Origin: an uncultured Pseudomonas sp.
Lineage (GTDB): Bacteria; Pseudomonadota; Gammaproteobacteria; Pseudomonadales; Pseudomonadaceae
DNA length: 47,541 nt
Assembly (NCBI RefSeq): GCF_946885885.1
Contig: NZ_CAMPHN010000018.1
Coordinates: 1 to 47,541, forward strand
Direction of reading: 5' to 3'
The number at the start of each line of letters is the position of its first letter. Position 1 is the first letter of the stretch. Positions 1-9,599 of the stretch are shown here, one piece after another. The notes under the pieces were generated by a model. It was not told the origin of the DNA. It worked only from the letters and a program-made list of their open reading frames with translations, and searched no databases. The position numbers and the translations under genes were made by a program.

Positions 1-430
1 ATTCTCCTGCTGAACAAGGATTAGTCAACAATCCTTAAGTGAACAGCATTGCGGCCTTCGCGCCGGGTTTTTTGTGCGCTACGAACGGGCTTCGGCACAG
101 GTACAGTTCGCCGCGTTCGACCTGAAAAATCGTTAAAAAACTGTAATACAGGTCAAGTACCCTAGCGACTCAATTTAAAACTGTACCTATAGAAAAGCAC
201 TGAGGATAAGCGGCTAGCGTAGCTAATAATCTCGTTAAATCAGTTTTTGCAGAGTGATTAACTTAGCAGCAGTACAGTTATGGTTTATTTTACGAACACA
301 GTTGCAAAGCAACCTATCTAATAGGTACGCAATTTACTTTAGCTGTGACTATTGATCCTGAGATCGCCCCTGGATAATTAACCCCAAGCAAAACACTCTC
401 TAACCCCGCCATAAGCGGAAGGATGTCACC
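1..430 (+). promoter_or_regulatory. Upstream regulatory region with repeated ACTGTACC-like half-sites
   Basis: No convincing gene is seen here. The stretch is clearly more AT-rich than the rest of the window. It carries four related half-sites: GGTACAGTT at 100-108, AACTGTAAT at 139-147, AACTGTACC at 179-187 and GTACAGTT at 272-279, on both strands. Such repeated half-sites suggest operator DNA for a GntR/MocR-type regulator, possibly serving a divergent gene left of the window. A poor sigma70-like pair (TTGATC at 352-357, TAATTA at 375-380, 17-bp spacer) lies before the first DUF1127 gene. The regulator class and promoter are inference. Confidence 0.3.
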
Positions 431-646
431 ATGGAACGTACCCTCAGTTCCGAGCTGTTCCTCGAAAGCAATGTCTCTAATTCCAATGCCGCCCTGCCTC
501 TGCGCATGGCCGCCACTTTGCTGCAGTGGCAGCGTCGCCTGGTCAGCCGTCGTCAACTGGCGCGCCTCGACGCCCGCCTGCTGGCCGATGCAGGTATCAG
601 CGAAGCCCAGCGTCATGCCGAGCTGAGCAAGCCATTCTGGCGTTAA
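431..646 (+). CDS. DUF1127 domain small protein (copy 1)
   Basis: A 71-residue protein with the C-terminal DUF1127 signature: an arginine-rich stretch (QRRLVSRRQLARLD, about residues 34-47), then LLADAGIS and a terminal KPFWR. DUF1127 (YjiS-like) proteins are small basic helical proteins. Some alphaproteobacterial members act in RNA turnover and phosphate or carbon metabolism, but the role in Pseudomonas is not established. The ATG at 431 follows a purine-rich GCGGAAGGATG ribosome site, which favours this start. A strong intrinsic terminator follows at 674-713, so the gene is probably monocistronic. The protein at 1156-1362 is a paralogue, sharing the MER-LSS start and the ISKPFWR-like end. 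Confidence 0.85.
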   Translation: MERTLSSELFLESNVSNSNAALPLRMAATLLQWQRRLVSRRQLARLDARLLADAGISEAQRHAELSKPFWR

Positions 647-673
647 GCCGAAGCGCGATCCGCGCTTACCGCA

Positions 674-713
674 AACCCCGCCCACACTCGCGTGTCGGCG
701 GGGTTTTTGGTTT
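674..713 (+). terminator. Intrinsic terminator after DUF1127 copy 1
   Basis: CCCCGCC (676-682) pairs with GGCGGGG (697-703). ACAC/GTGT extend the stem inward around a TCGC loop with one C-C mismatch. The run TTTTTGGTTTTT follows at 704-715. This is a classical rho-independent terminator 28 nt after the stop codon. Confidence 0.85.
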
Positions 714-716
714 TTA

Positions 717-1031
717 GCTGACGGGTTATAGCGGGCATAGCCATACAGAAGCTGGCCCAGCAAGCAGAACAGGTTGCTGCAACCGTAGGTTGGGTCGGGC
801 CGCGCAGGTTAGCGGCGCTGTACAGGGCGCACAAACACCACCGCTACCGAAAGCCGCGTAACCCAACAAGACCCCTACGCGGTGTCGCACCGGAATGCGT
901 TCTGTTGGGTTACGCGGCGGCCGACGGCGATGTCGCTGCTCGAACCGCAATAATCGCCGCTAACCCAACCTACGGGCTGACGGGTTATAGCGGGAGTGGC
1001 CATACAGAAGCCAGCGCAGCAAGCAGAACAG
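717..1031. repeat. 56-bp direct repeats flanking a REP-like palindrome pair
   Basis: The 509-bp gap between the two DUF1127 genes holds no gene. A 56-bp sequence beginning GCTGACGGGTTATAGCGGG occurs at 717-772 and again at 976-1031 with 6 mismatches by eye. Between the copies (785-974) lie two inverted-repeat elements of the CGTAGGTTGGGT...ACCCAACCTACGG family. One arm is at 785-797, ACCCAACA is near 861-868, TGTTGGGTTACGCGG starts near 902, and the closing arm is near 961-974. The same family recurs at 25340 and between recB and recD. The arrangement suggests local duplication or REP-type insertion. Confidence 0.7.
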
Positions 1032-1155
1032 TTGACTGAAAAACTACACTGCACCCGTACAATGCTGTACTGCTGTGGCTGCACCTGGCCGCGGCAGCGC
1101 GCGATCATGGCTCCCCATATCCCACACCCGCCTCGATGCGGGAAGGTCAGCCGCC

Positions 1156-1362
1156 ATGGAACGCAGCCTCAGTAGCAGCCTGCCCACGCTCAACCCAACT
1201 CATCGGCACTGGCTCCATCGCCTGCTGGCCGCCCTACAGCAGTGGCGGCACAATGCCCGCAGCCGTAGGCAACTGGCAAAGCTCGATGCATACCTGCTGA
1301 GCGATGCCGGCATCACCGAAAGCGACCGCTTGGCGGAAATCAGCAAACCGTTCTGGCGCTGA
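1156..1362 (+). CDS. DUF1127 domain small protein (copy 2)
   Basis: A 68-residue paralogue of the protein at 431-646, with the same MERSLSS-type start, basic helix (ARSRRQLAKLD), LLSDAGIT and terminal ISKPFWR. The frame is open from 1075, but the ATG at 1156 has a GGGAAGG ribosome site about 10 nt upstream and aligns with the start of the first copy, so it is preferred. The stop at 1362 lies 9 nt from the stop of the convergent glycosyltransferase gene. Function is unknown. Tandem DUF1127 copies with separate upstream regions may respond to different signals, which is inference. Confidence 0.8.
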   Translation: MERSLSSSLPTLNPTHRHWLHRLLAALQQWRHNARSRRQLAKLDAYLLSDAGITESDRLAEISKPFWR

Positions 1363-1371
1363 CCGGCGGCC

Positions 1372-2517
1372 TCAGAACCTGGCGCCCACGCCGATCGGCA
1401 AGCGCTCCTCGACCAGCAGCTCGCGGTACAGGGCGGCCATCTGTCGCCCCATGCGCTCGGCGGTGAACAGCTGCCGATAGCGCTGCTCGGCGCGCTGGCC
1501 CATTTGCGCGGCCAACCACGGGTTGTCCCATAGCGCGCGCATCGCTTCGCGTAGCGCCAACGGATCGCTGGGCGGCACCACCAGGCCGGTATGGTTATGC
1601 AAGTTGATGTAGCTGGTGCCGGTACCGATCTCGCTGGAGATCATCGCCTTGCCGAACATCGCCCCTTCCAGCAGGGAAATGCCGAACGCCTCCGAGCGCA
1701 GGTGCGAAGGGAACACCAGGGTGCTGCACAGTTGCAGCAGCGCAGCCTTGTCCTCGTCGCCCAGGCGCCCGACGAAATGCACGTTATCCAGCCCCAGGGC
1801 CTGTGCCTGCGCGCGCAGCTCCAACTCCAGCGGCCCCGCGCCGACGATCACCACCGGATATTCGGTGCCCTTTACGGCCTCGAGCAAAATATGCAGGCCC
1901 TTGTAGTAGCGCATGACCCCGACGAACAGAAAGAAGCGCGAGCCGAAGCGCTGCCGCCACTGCGCCAGACGCGCCGACGAAGGCAACGGATAGCTCAGCT
2001 TATCCAGGCCATAGGGGATAACCGTGGTCTTGTCGCGGTAGCGCGCCAGCACCTCGCTGGTTTCCAGGTAATTCGGCGAGGCGGCGACGATCCGGTCGGC
2101 GCTGCCGAGAAAGCGGTGCATCAAGGGTCGATAGAGTTTCAGCAGATGCTGCTGGCGGACGATGTCCGAATGGTAGGTGACCACCGTCGGCTTGCGGATT
2201 CGCGCGGCGAAGTGCAGCACATCCATAAAGGGCCAGGGGAAGTGGTAGTTGATCACGTCGGCCTCGGCCGCCAATGCCTTGAAGCGCCTGAACAGGCTGT
2301 AGGAAAAACCCGTGGAGGCGATTTGCACATCCAGCTTGGCGCGATGCACATGGTGATTGGCGAGCAGCAGATCGCGCGGCTCAGGCTTAGCGCTGAGGGT
2401 CAGCACATGGCTTTGGATGCCGTGGGCAATGCCGCTCTGGCAGATCTGATAGATCGCCTGTTCGATACCGCCGACGGTTTCCGGCAGATAGGTTTTGAAC
2501 AAATGTAGTACGCGCAT
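1372..2517 (-). CDS. wbpZ: A-band rhamnosyltransferase WbpZ-like (GT4)
   Basis: A 381-residue GT-B fold glycosyltransferase of family 4. The N-terminal half has the glycine-rich start (YLPETVGGIEQA, residues 10-21). The C-terminal half carries the donor-binding features FVGVMRYYKGL, the VGAGP strand, and SEAFGISLLEGAMFGKAMIS with the E-x7-E motif typical of GT4 retaining transferases. It is last in the operon order rmd-gmd-wzm-wzt-wbpX-wbpY-wbpZ, which matches the common polysaccharide antigen locus of P. aeruginosa. There WbpZ is thought to add the first D-rhamnose to the GlcNAc primer on undecaprenyl phosphate. The ATG directly abuts the upstream wbpY stop (TAGATG), indicating translational coupling. 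The family call is firm; the exact linkage is inferred from synteny. Confidence 0.88.
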   Translation of the reverse strand: MRVLHLFKTYLPETVGGIEQAIYQICQSGIAHGIQSHVLTLSAKPEPRDLLLANHHVHRAKLDVQIASTGFSYSLFRRFKALAAEADVINYHFPWPFMDVLHFAARIRKPTVVTYHSDIVRQQHLLKLYRPLMHRFLGSADRIVAASPNYLETSEVLARYRDKTTVIPYGLDKLSYPLPSSARLAQWRQRFGSRFFLFVGVMRYYKGLHILLEAVKGTEYPVVIVGAGPLELELRAQAQALGLDNVHFVGRLGDEDKAALLQLCSTLVFPSHLRSEAFGISLLEGAMFGKAMISSEIGTGTSYINLHNHTGLVVPPSDPLALREAMRALWDNPWLAAQMGQRAEQRYRQLFTAERMGRQMAALYRELLVEERLPIGVGARF

Positions 2518-3651
2518 CTAGTGCTCCAAGGCCTTTCGGTAGGCGGCAATCGTGTGGGTCGCGCAGCGCTTCCAACTGAAGCGCTGCGCCCGTTGCAAAC
2601 CGCAGGCGCGGCGCGCCTGCCATTCCGCCGGGTCCTCGATCAAGCGCAGAACCGCCTCGCACCAACTCCGATCATCCCCGGGTTCGATATACACCCCGGC
2701 CTCACCGGCCACTTCGGGTAATGCGGCGCGCGGCGCCAGTACCACCGGCACCCCGCTGGCCATCGCCTCCAGCACGGGTAGACCGAAGCCCTCGTACAGC
2801 GATGGAAACAACAACATGCGCGCGCCGGCCAGCAGCTCGGCCAACGCCCGGTCATCCTGATAACCGAGCAGACGCACCTGGCCGCTGGCCAAGGCGCGCT
2901 GCAAGTCCACGGCGAAATCCTCGCCGCGCCAGCCCGCCATGCCCGCGACCACCAGCGGGAAACGCGCGCGCACGGCCGCCGGCAACAAGGCATGGGCGCG
3001 CAACACCTGACTGAGGTTCTTGCGCGGTTCCAGGGTGCCGACGCACAACAGATAAGCGCCCGGTTGCAGGCCCAACGCCGCCAGGCCTACGCGCAGCTGG
3101 TGGGCAGGGCGCGGATGAAAACGCTCGGCGCAGCCCAGGGGCGCGACCTGCAAACGCGCGGCGGCCACGCCGTAGTGCCGGCTGATTTCATCGGCGACGA
3201 ACTGCGAGTCGGTGAGAATGCATTGCGCCCGCTCGAGCGCCGGGCCGATGCGCCGCTCGATCTCCGCCAGGCGGTCGGGCGGCTGGGTGTGTGGGTAGTG
3301 CAGGTGCGTCAAGTCATGCAGGGTCATCACCATCGGCCCGGCGAAATCCAGCGGCCACAGGCTCGGCTCGTGATAGAGCTCGGTGTCGCGACAACGCGCG
3401 CCACGCGCGAAACACTGCTGATCGAGCGCCCGACGGATGCGATAAGCACCCGGCACCTGCTTGGCCCACGCCGCCCAGCGGCTGTAACCGGGCAAGGCCG
3501 CGCGCGGCACTTCGCGGCTCCAACCCCAGCCATGAAAGAGCTCCAGCTCGATCCGCGGGTCGGCGCGCAACGCAGCGATCAGTTCGATCAGGTACTGGCC
3601 GATGCCGGTACGCGGTGCTTGCAGAGTCCGTGCGTTAAGGGCAATCCGCAT
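2518..3651 (-). CDS. wbpY: A-band rhamnosyltransferase WbpY-like (GT4)
   Basis: A 377-residue GT4 transferase. Features are the start MRIALNARTLQAPRTGIGQY, the acceptor-side HDLTHLHYP segment near residue 116, the domain switch YLLCVGTLEPRKN, and PSLYEGFGLPVLEAMASGVP in the donor domain with the E-x7-E pair. The start overlaps the end of wbpX by 17 nt and the stop abuts the wbpZ start. In P. aeruginosa, WbpY is assigned an early alpha-linked D-rhamnose addition in the trisaccharide repeat. That role is carried over by synteny, and substrate specificity cannot be read from the sequence. It has no membrane segments and should act at the cytoplasmic face of the inner membrane. Confidence 0.88.
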   Translation of the reverse strand: MRIALNARTLQAPRTGIGQYLIELIAALRADPRIELELFHGWGWSREVPRAALPGYSRWAAWAKQVPGAYRIRRALDQQCFARGARCRDTELYHEPSLWPLDFAGPMVMTLHDLTHLHYPHTQPPDRLAEIERRIGPALERAQCILTDSQFVADEISRHYGVAAARLQVAPLGCAERFHPRPAHQLRVGLAALGLQPGAYLLCVGTLEPRKNLSQVLRAHALLPAAVRARFPLVVAGMAGWRGEDFAVDLQRALASGQVRLLGYQDDRALAELLAGARMLLFPSLYEGFGLPVLEAMASGVPVVLAPRAALPEVAGEAGVYIEPGDDRSWCEAVLRLIEDPAEWQARRACGLQRAQRFSWKRCATHTIAAYRKALEH

Positions 3652-5026
3652 AGAGTGGCGCCTTGGCAGGTGCGGGCGCCAACGTGGCCCGCTGCAGACC
3701 GCTCAAGGTTCCCGCGACCAACTGCCTGGCCGCGCCGCTCCAACCCACCCACTGCCACTCGACCACCGGCCGTACGGCCGGGAACCGCCCCGAGCTTTCG
3801 AACGCCTGGATCCGCTCGACCAGGGTGTGCGGATCGGCCAGATCGAAATATGCCATGAAGTCGCCGCCCACCTCGCGAAACACCGGGATATCGCTGGCCA
3901 TCACCGGCAGCCCGCGCTGCATCGCCTCGACCAGCGGCAAACCGAAACCTTCGGCATGGGACGGAAACACCAGGGCGCGCGCATGGGAATAGGCATATTC
4001 CAGGCTGCGGTCGTTGATCCGGTTGAACATGAACAGGCGCTTGCCGTGCAACGGATGCTTGTGGATCCGTTCGATCAACGCATCGCACTTCCAACCGACC
4101 TTGCCGATGATGCACAGGCGCGCCGTGGAGCCCTGCGCCCACAGGCGGTCGAAGGCGTCGAGCAGATAGGCGTGGTTCTTACGCGGCTCGATGGTGCTGA
4201 CCATCAGGTACACCGGCTCGCGCTTGCCGAACACCCGGCGCAAGGCGGGATACAGCGGCTCGTCGGCACGGGTCAGGTCCAGCTCGCAGCCGAGGTGGAA
4301 GTATCCGTGCCAGCGCCGACTGGCCTCCTGCACGCCGAGGCGCCACTGCAGTTCGCGCTCGACCTGCTCGCTGGTGGTCTTGGAAATCGCCATGAAGCCG
4401 TCGGCGGTCCGTGCGACCCAGTCGAACCAGCGATCGAACACCTTGACCAGGCCGGCGTCGCAGAATTGCGGGTGGGTCAGCGGAATCAGGTCGTAGATCA
4501 CCGAGACGATGCCCACCCCGCGATGCTTGAGGCGTTCGGCCAGCTCGAAGAAATCGGCGTGCCAGGACGAGTCGAGCAACAACAGCTGATCGCCGTCCTC
4601 GACCTGCAACGGCACCGCGCGCTCCGGCGCCGGCCGCGAGTTGCGGTTGAGCCAGAGCAAGCCACGCAGCGGCACGGTGATCGCCAGGCTGAGCAGCTTG
4701 CACAGCAGGAACAAGGCGCGCCGCGCGTTGAGCGAGGTGCGCAACGGACGCACGCGTTCGAGCCGCGAATGCCACCACCAATAGCGGTTGCGCGCGTGAT
4801 CCAGGCGGATGATCGCCGCCTGGCGGATCGGCGTCTGCTTTTGCGGCTTCAACGGCGCCAGGCTCAGCACCCGGTACAGTTGTCCGCCGTGCATCATCAC
4901 CGGCACGCATTCGACATCCCCCGGCAGGCTATCGAGCTGTTTGATCACATTGCGCACCACACGCTGGATACCGGAATTGTCCTGCGGGTGCTCGTAGACA
5001 TAGGTGCATTCAATCAGGAAGCGCAT
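3635..5026 (-). CDS. wbpX: A-band rhamnosyltransferase WbpX-like (GT4)
   Basis: A 463-residue GT4 enzyme. It starts MRFLIECTYVYEHPQDNSGI. A hydrophobic basic segment (RALFLLCKLLSLAITVPLRGLLW, about residues 103-125) could attach it to the membrane. The donor domain carries MVSTIEPRKNHAYLL and PSHAEGFGLPLVEAMQRGLP. The frame is open to 5140, but the ATG at 5026 has a GAGGAAG ribosome site about 8 nt upstream and is preferred. It overlaps the 3' end of wzt by 17 nt. By synteny with P. aeruginosa it adds D-rhamnose within the A-band repeat. The last residues overlap the start of wbpY, so the five downstream genes form one tightly packed translational unit. Confidence 0.87.
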   Translation of the reverse strand: MRFLIECTYVYEHPQDNSGIQRVVRNVIKQLDSLPGDVECVPVMMHGGQLYRVLSLAPLKPQKQTPIRQAAIIRLDHARNRYWWWHSRLERVRPLRTSLNARRALFLLCKLLSLAITVPLRGLLWLNRNSRPAPERAVPLQVEDGDQLLLLDSSWHADFFELAERLKHRGVGIVSVIYDLIPLTHPQFCDAGLVKVFDRWFDWVARTADGFMAISKTTSEQVERELQWRLGVQEASRRWHGYFHLGCELDLTRADEPLYPALRRVFGKREPVYLMVSTIEPRKNHAYLLDAFDRLWAQGSTARLCIIGKVGWKCDALIERIHKHPLHGKRLFMFNRINDRSLEYAYSHARALVFPSHAEGFGLPLVEAMQRGLPVMASDIPVFREVGGDFMAYFDLADPHTLVERIQAFESSGRFPAVRPVVEWQWVGWSGAARQLVAGTLSGLQRATLAPAPAKAPLYADCP

Positions 5027-6287
5027 GCTGTTCTTCCTCAATTGCAGAAGAAATAACCGCAGACGACGACCGCTCGATGGCGACTTGCGAATCCAACCAG
5101 GCGCAGCCGACGAAGTCGGGCCGCCCGGTGTTGATGACATGGAATACCAGGGCGAAATCGCGCCATTCGTAGTTGGTATCCAGGTGCGAATCGAAGCGCG
5201 ACAGCGACAGGGCGATCGAATAATTGCCCTTGCCCAGCCGCGCCGGAAAAGCGAAGCGATACACCACCCGCTCGCCGGCCCGCAGGTATTCCAGGGCCCG
5301 GTCGAGCCGATGGGTGTTGATGCCGTAGATCGCCTGACCCATGCGGTCCTTGATCATGAAACCGAGCACCAGGCGGCTTATATCGGCCTTGATATCCACC
5401 GTCACCTGCAAGGTGACCTGGCTGCCGACCGAAACGACTTCGATGCGCTGCTCCTGCTCGTTGAGCAGCGCCACATCGCTGAAGCAGGCCTCGCCGGTGC
5501 CGGAAATGGTGCGGATCTGCCCCCCCGGCAGGCGCTCCTGGCGCACCGTTCGTTGTTCCTTTTCCGCCAGCATGGCGCTGTAGAAATCCATCACCTCTTC
5601 CGGCGCGCCCTCCAGCGCCAGCCTGCCGCTGGCCAGGAGAATGGCGCGGTCGCACAGCGACTGAATCGCCTGGCGGTCATGAGAGACGATCAGCAAGGTG
5701 GTGCCGGCTTTGCGGAACGCGCGAATGCGATCGAAGCTCTTGTGCTGGAAATAGGCGTCGCCGACCGACAAGGCTTCGTCGACGATCAACACGTCCGGTC
5801 GCCGCGCCGTCGCCACGCTGAACGCCAGGCGCATCTGCATGCCGCTGGAGTAGGTGCGCACGGGATGGTCGAGGTATTCGCCGATCTCGGCGAAGGCTTC
5901 GATCTCGGGCATCAGCCCATGCAGTTCCTCCATGCTCAAGCCCAGCAGTTGCCCGGCCATGAAGACGTTCTGCCGGCCGCTGAAGTCCGGGTGAAAGCCC
6001 ATGCCCAGCTCGAGCAGCGCGGCGACCCGGCCGTGGATCTCGATCTGCCCGGCATTCGGCTGGGTGGTGCCGGTGATCATCTTCAGCAGCGTGCTCTTGC
6101 CCGCGCCGTTGACCCCGATGATGCCCAGCGCCTCGCCGGGCTCGACCGCGAAGGAGATGTCCTGCAACACCCAGGTCAGTTGGTGCCGCGGCGCCGAGAA
6201 CGGAATCATCCATTCCGCCAGGCGCGCCCAACGCGTCGGGTATTGTTTATAAGCCTTACCCAGTTGGCTAACGCGAATACTGCCCAT
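5010..6287 (-). CDS. wzt: O-antigen ABC exporter ATPase Wzt with C-terminal sugar-recognition domain
   Basis: A 425-residue ATPase subunit of an O-polysaccharide ABC exporter. Walker A is GVNGAGKST (residues 58-66), the signature YSSGMQMRLAFS starts at 146, and Walker B VLIVDEA follows near residue 166, with the H-loop in LLIVSHD. The C-terminal part (about 265-415) is a beta-rich domain of the Wzt_C type, which in related exporters recognises the modified non-reducing end of the finished chain. That fits with the methyltransferases and acyltransferase in this locus, which could provide such a terminal cap; this link is inference. The start shares one nucleotide with the wzm stop (TGATG). Confidence 0.92.
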   Translation of the reverse strand: MGSIRVSQLGKAYKQYPTRWARLAEWMIPFSAPRHQLTWVLQDISFAVEPGEALGIIGVNGAGKSTLLKMITGTTQPNAGQIEIHGRVAALLELGMGFHPDFSGRQNVFMAGQLLGLSMEELHGLMPEIEAFAEIGEYLDHPVRTYSSGMQMRLAFSVATARRPDVLIVDEALSVGDAYFQHKSFDRIRAFRKAGTTLLIVSHDRQAIQSLCDRAILLASGRLALEGAPEEVMDFYSAMLAEKEQRTVRQERLPGGQIRTISGTGEACFSDVALLNEQEQRIEVVSVGSQVTLQVTVDIKADISRLVLGFMIKDRMGQAIYGINTHRLDRALEYLRAGERVVYRFAFPARLGKGNYSIALSLSRFDSHLDTNYEWRDFALVFHVINTGRPDFVGCAWLDSQVAIERSSSAVISSAIEEEQHALPD

Positions 6288-7084
6288 CAGAGTTCATCCA
6301 CCATTTCGCCGGAACGTTTGCGGAACAGGCGCATGCCCAACAGGCACAGCGCGGCGGCGAGCAACGCGGTCGGCCAGAGCGCGTGCCAGTCCGGCCATTG
6401 GCCGTAGACGAAGATGCCCTGGTACGCGGCGATCAGCGGCGCCATGGGGTTCAGGTCGATCAGCGGCTGAATGCCCTCGGGGAGAATCGACAGCGGGTAG
6501 ACGATGGGGGTGAACCAGAACCAGAACTGCAGAAAGATCCCGACGAACTGCCCGACATCGCGAAAGAACACGTTGAGCACGCCAAGGATGATTCCCAGAC
6601 CGATGGAAAACGCGGTTTGCACGAACAATACCGGGACGATCCCGAGCAGCGCCCAGCCGGGGAAGTTGTTCGTCACCAGGAGGAAACCGAGAAATAGCGC
6701 GAAGATGATCGCGAAGTTCACCCCGGCATTCAGCACCACGATCAGCGGCAGACAGATGCGCGGGAAGGCGAGCTTCTTGATCAGATTGGCGTGTTCCAGA
6801 AACACCGACTGGCTGCGCCCGATCACCTCGGCGAAAAAGCCCCAGGCGAGAATCCCCGCGCACAGGTAGATGCCGTAGGCCAGGCTGTTGTCCACGCCGG
6901 GCAGGCGGGCTCTCATCAATTGAGAAAAGATCACCGTGTAGACCACGATCATCGATAACGGATTAAGGATCGTCCAGGTCGCGCCCAGCAAGGAATTGCG
7001 ATAGCGCGTTTGAAACTCGCGCTTGACGCTGCCCAGAACGAATCCGCGGTAATTCCATACCGCACCAACCATACTCGCCGTCAC
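6287..7084 (-). CDS. wzm: O-antigen ABC exporter permease Wzm
   Basis: An ABC-2 type permease with about six hydrophobic segments after an amphipathic N-terminal part (SVKREFQTRYRNSLLGATW, the usual start of this family). It moves the completed D-rhamnan, linked to undecaprenyl diphosphate, across the inner membrane with Wzt. The frame is open upstream to a TTG at 7105. I prefer the GTG at 7084 because AGGA lies 7 nt upstream and the product is then 265 residues, the usual length. The ATG at 7072 lacks a well-placed ribosome site. The 138-bp gap before it toward gmd is where wbpW would sit in P. aeruginosa; only noncoding sequence remains. Confidence 0.9.
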   Translation of the reverse strand: MTASMVGAVWNYRGFVLGSVKREFQTRYRNSLLGATWTILNPLSMIVVYTVIFSQLMRARLPGVDNSLAYGIYLCAGILAWGFFAEVIGRSQSVFLEHANLIKKLAFPRICLPLIVVLNAGVNFAIIFALFLGFLLVTNNFPGWALLGIVPVLFVQTAFSIGLGIILGVLNVFFRDVGQFVGIFLQFWFWFTPIVYPLSILPEGIQPLIDLNPMAPLIAAYQGIFVYGQWPDWHALWPTALLAAALCLLGMRLFRKRSGEMVDEL

Positions 7085-7222
7085 TGTTGAATCCTGCCGT
7101 ATCAATCGTCGAAATGAACGATGTCATCCGGGTAGGAGGCCGCTCTGTTACTACGAATATCAGCAGATCGATCGACCCGGGGTTCTCCAGGCGGCTCGGG
7201 CGCCGCCGGACGGGGCTATGGG

Positions 7223-9105
<1,883 letters not shown>

Positions 9106-9173
9106 GCAAATATCCATCCTCGCCAGGTTCGTCGGCATGTCCACGCTATGAGCGGAGGCGTGTCGGAAAAGTT

Positions 9174-9584
9174 TCAGAGCAGGTAATCCAGTGCCCAGGC
9201 GGTTGCCCCGCCGACTGCTAAGCCGGAGAATAATTCGAGGGGGGTATGGCCCATTCGTTCCCGCAATTTGGCACAGCCGTCCTCCGTAGCGAGGCGATTG
9301 AGCGCTTCGGCCTGCCGCCCGACCTGGCGGCGCAGGCTGCCGGCATCCAGCATGACGATAAAAGCCAGGCTCAGCGCGACGCCGAATGCCGGGTGCTCGA
9401 TGCCCTGTTTGAGGGCTATCAGGCAGACCATGCCGCCGACGATCGCGCTGTGATTGCTGGGCAAGCCGCCGTAGCCGATCAGGTCGAAGGCCAGGCGCCG
9501 GCTGCGAATACAGTTGATGAGAAATTTGCAGCTACCGGCCACCAGCCAGGCGGCGAAAGGCATCAACAGGTAGGACACATCCAT
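9174..9584 (-). CDS. Divergent PAP2 family membrane phosphatase, candidate ribosyl-phosphate lipid phosphatase
   Basis: A 136-residue membrane protein of the divergent PAP2 (DUF212, YuiD-like) family. Signs are GYGGLPSNHSA (about residues 38-48), VMLDAGSLRRQVGRQA and RMGHTPLELFSG, which hold the His and Asp/Arg residues of the phosphatase site, plus several hydrophobic helices. The ATG at 9584 follows a GGGAG ribosome site and lies 15 nt after the ubiA-like stop. In mycobacteria a phosphatase beside the UbiA enzyme is proposed to remove the 5-phosphate from decaprenylphosphoryl-5-phosphoribose. The same role is inferred here from context; no substrate can be read from sequence alone. Confidence 0.8.
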   Translation of the reverse strand: MDVSYLLMPFAAWLVAGSCKFLINCIRSRRLAFDLIGYGGLPSNHSAIVGGMVCLIALKQGIEHPAFGVALSLAFIVMLDAGSLRRQVGRQAEALNRLATEDGCAKLRERMGHTPLELFSGLAVGGATAWALDYLL

Positions 9585-9599
9585 GGCGCGCTCCCAGGT

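Noticed and set aside
1591..6407. Long plus-strand open frames (for example 1591-2508, 3602-5056, 5004-6407) antisense to the A-band genes
   Set aside because: They are antisense to clear glycosyltransferase and ABC genes, with skewed Arg/Gln/His-rich composition typical of GC-rich shadow frames.
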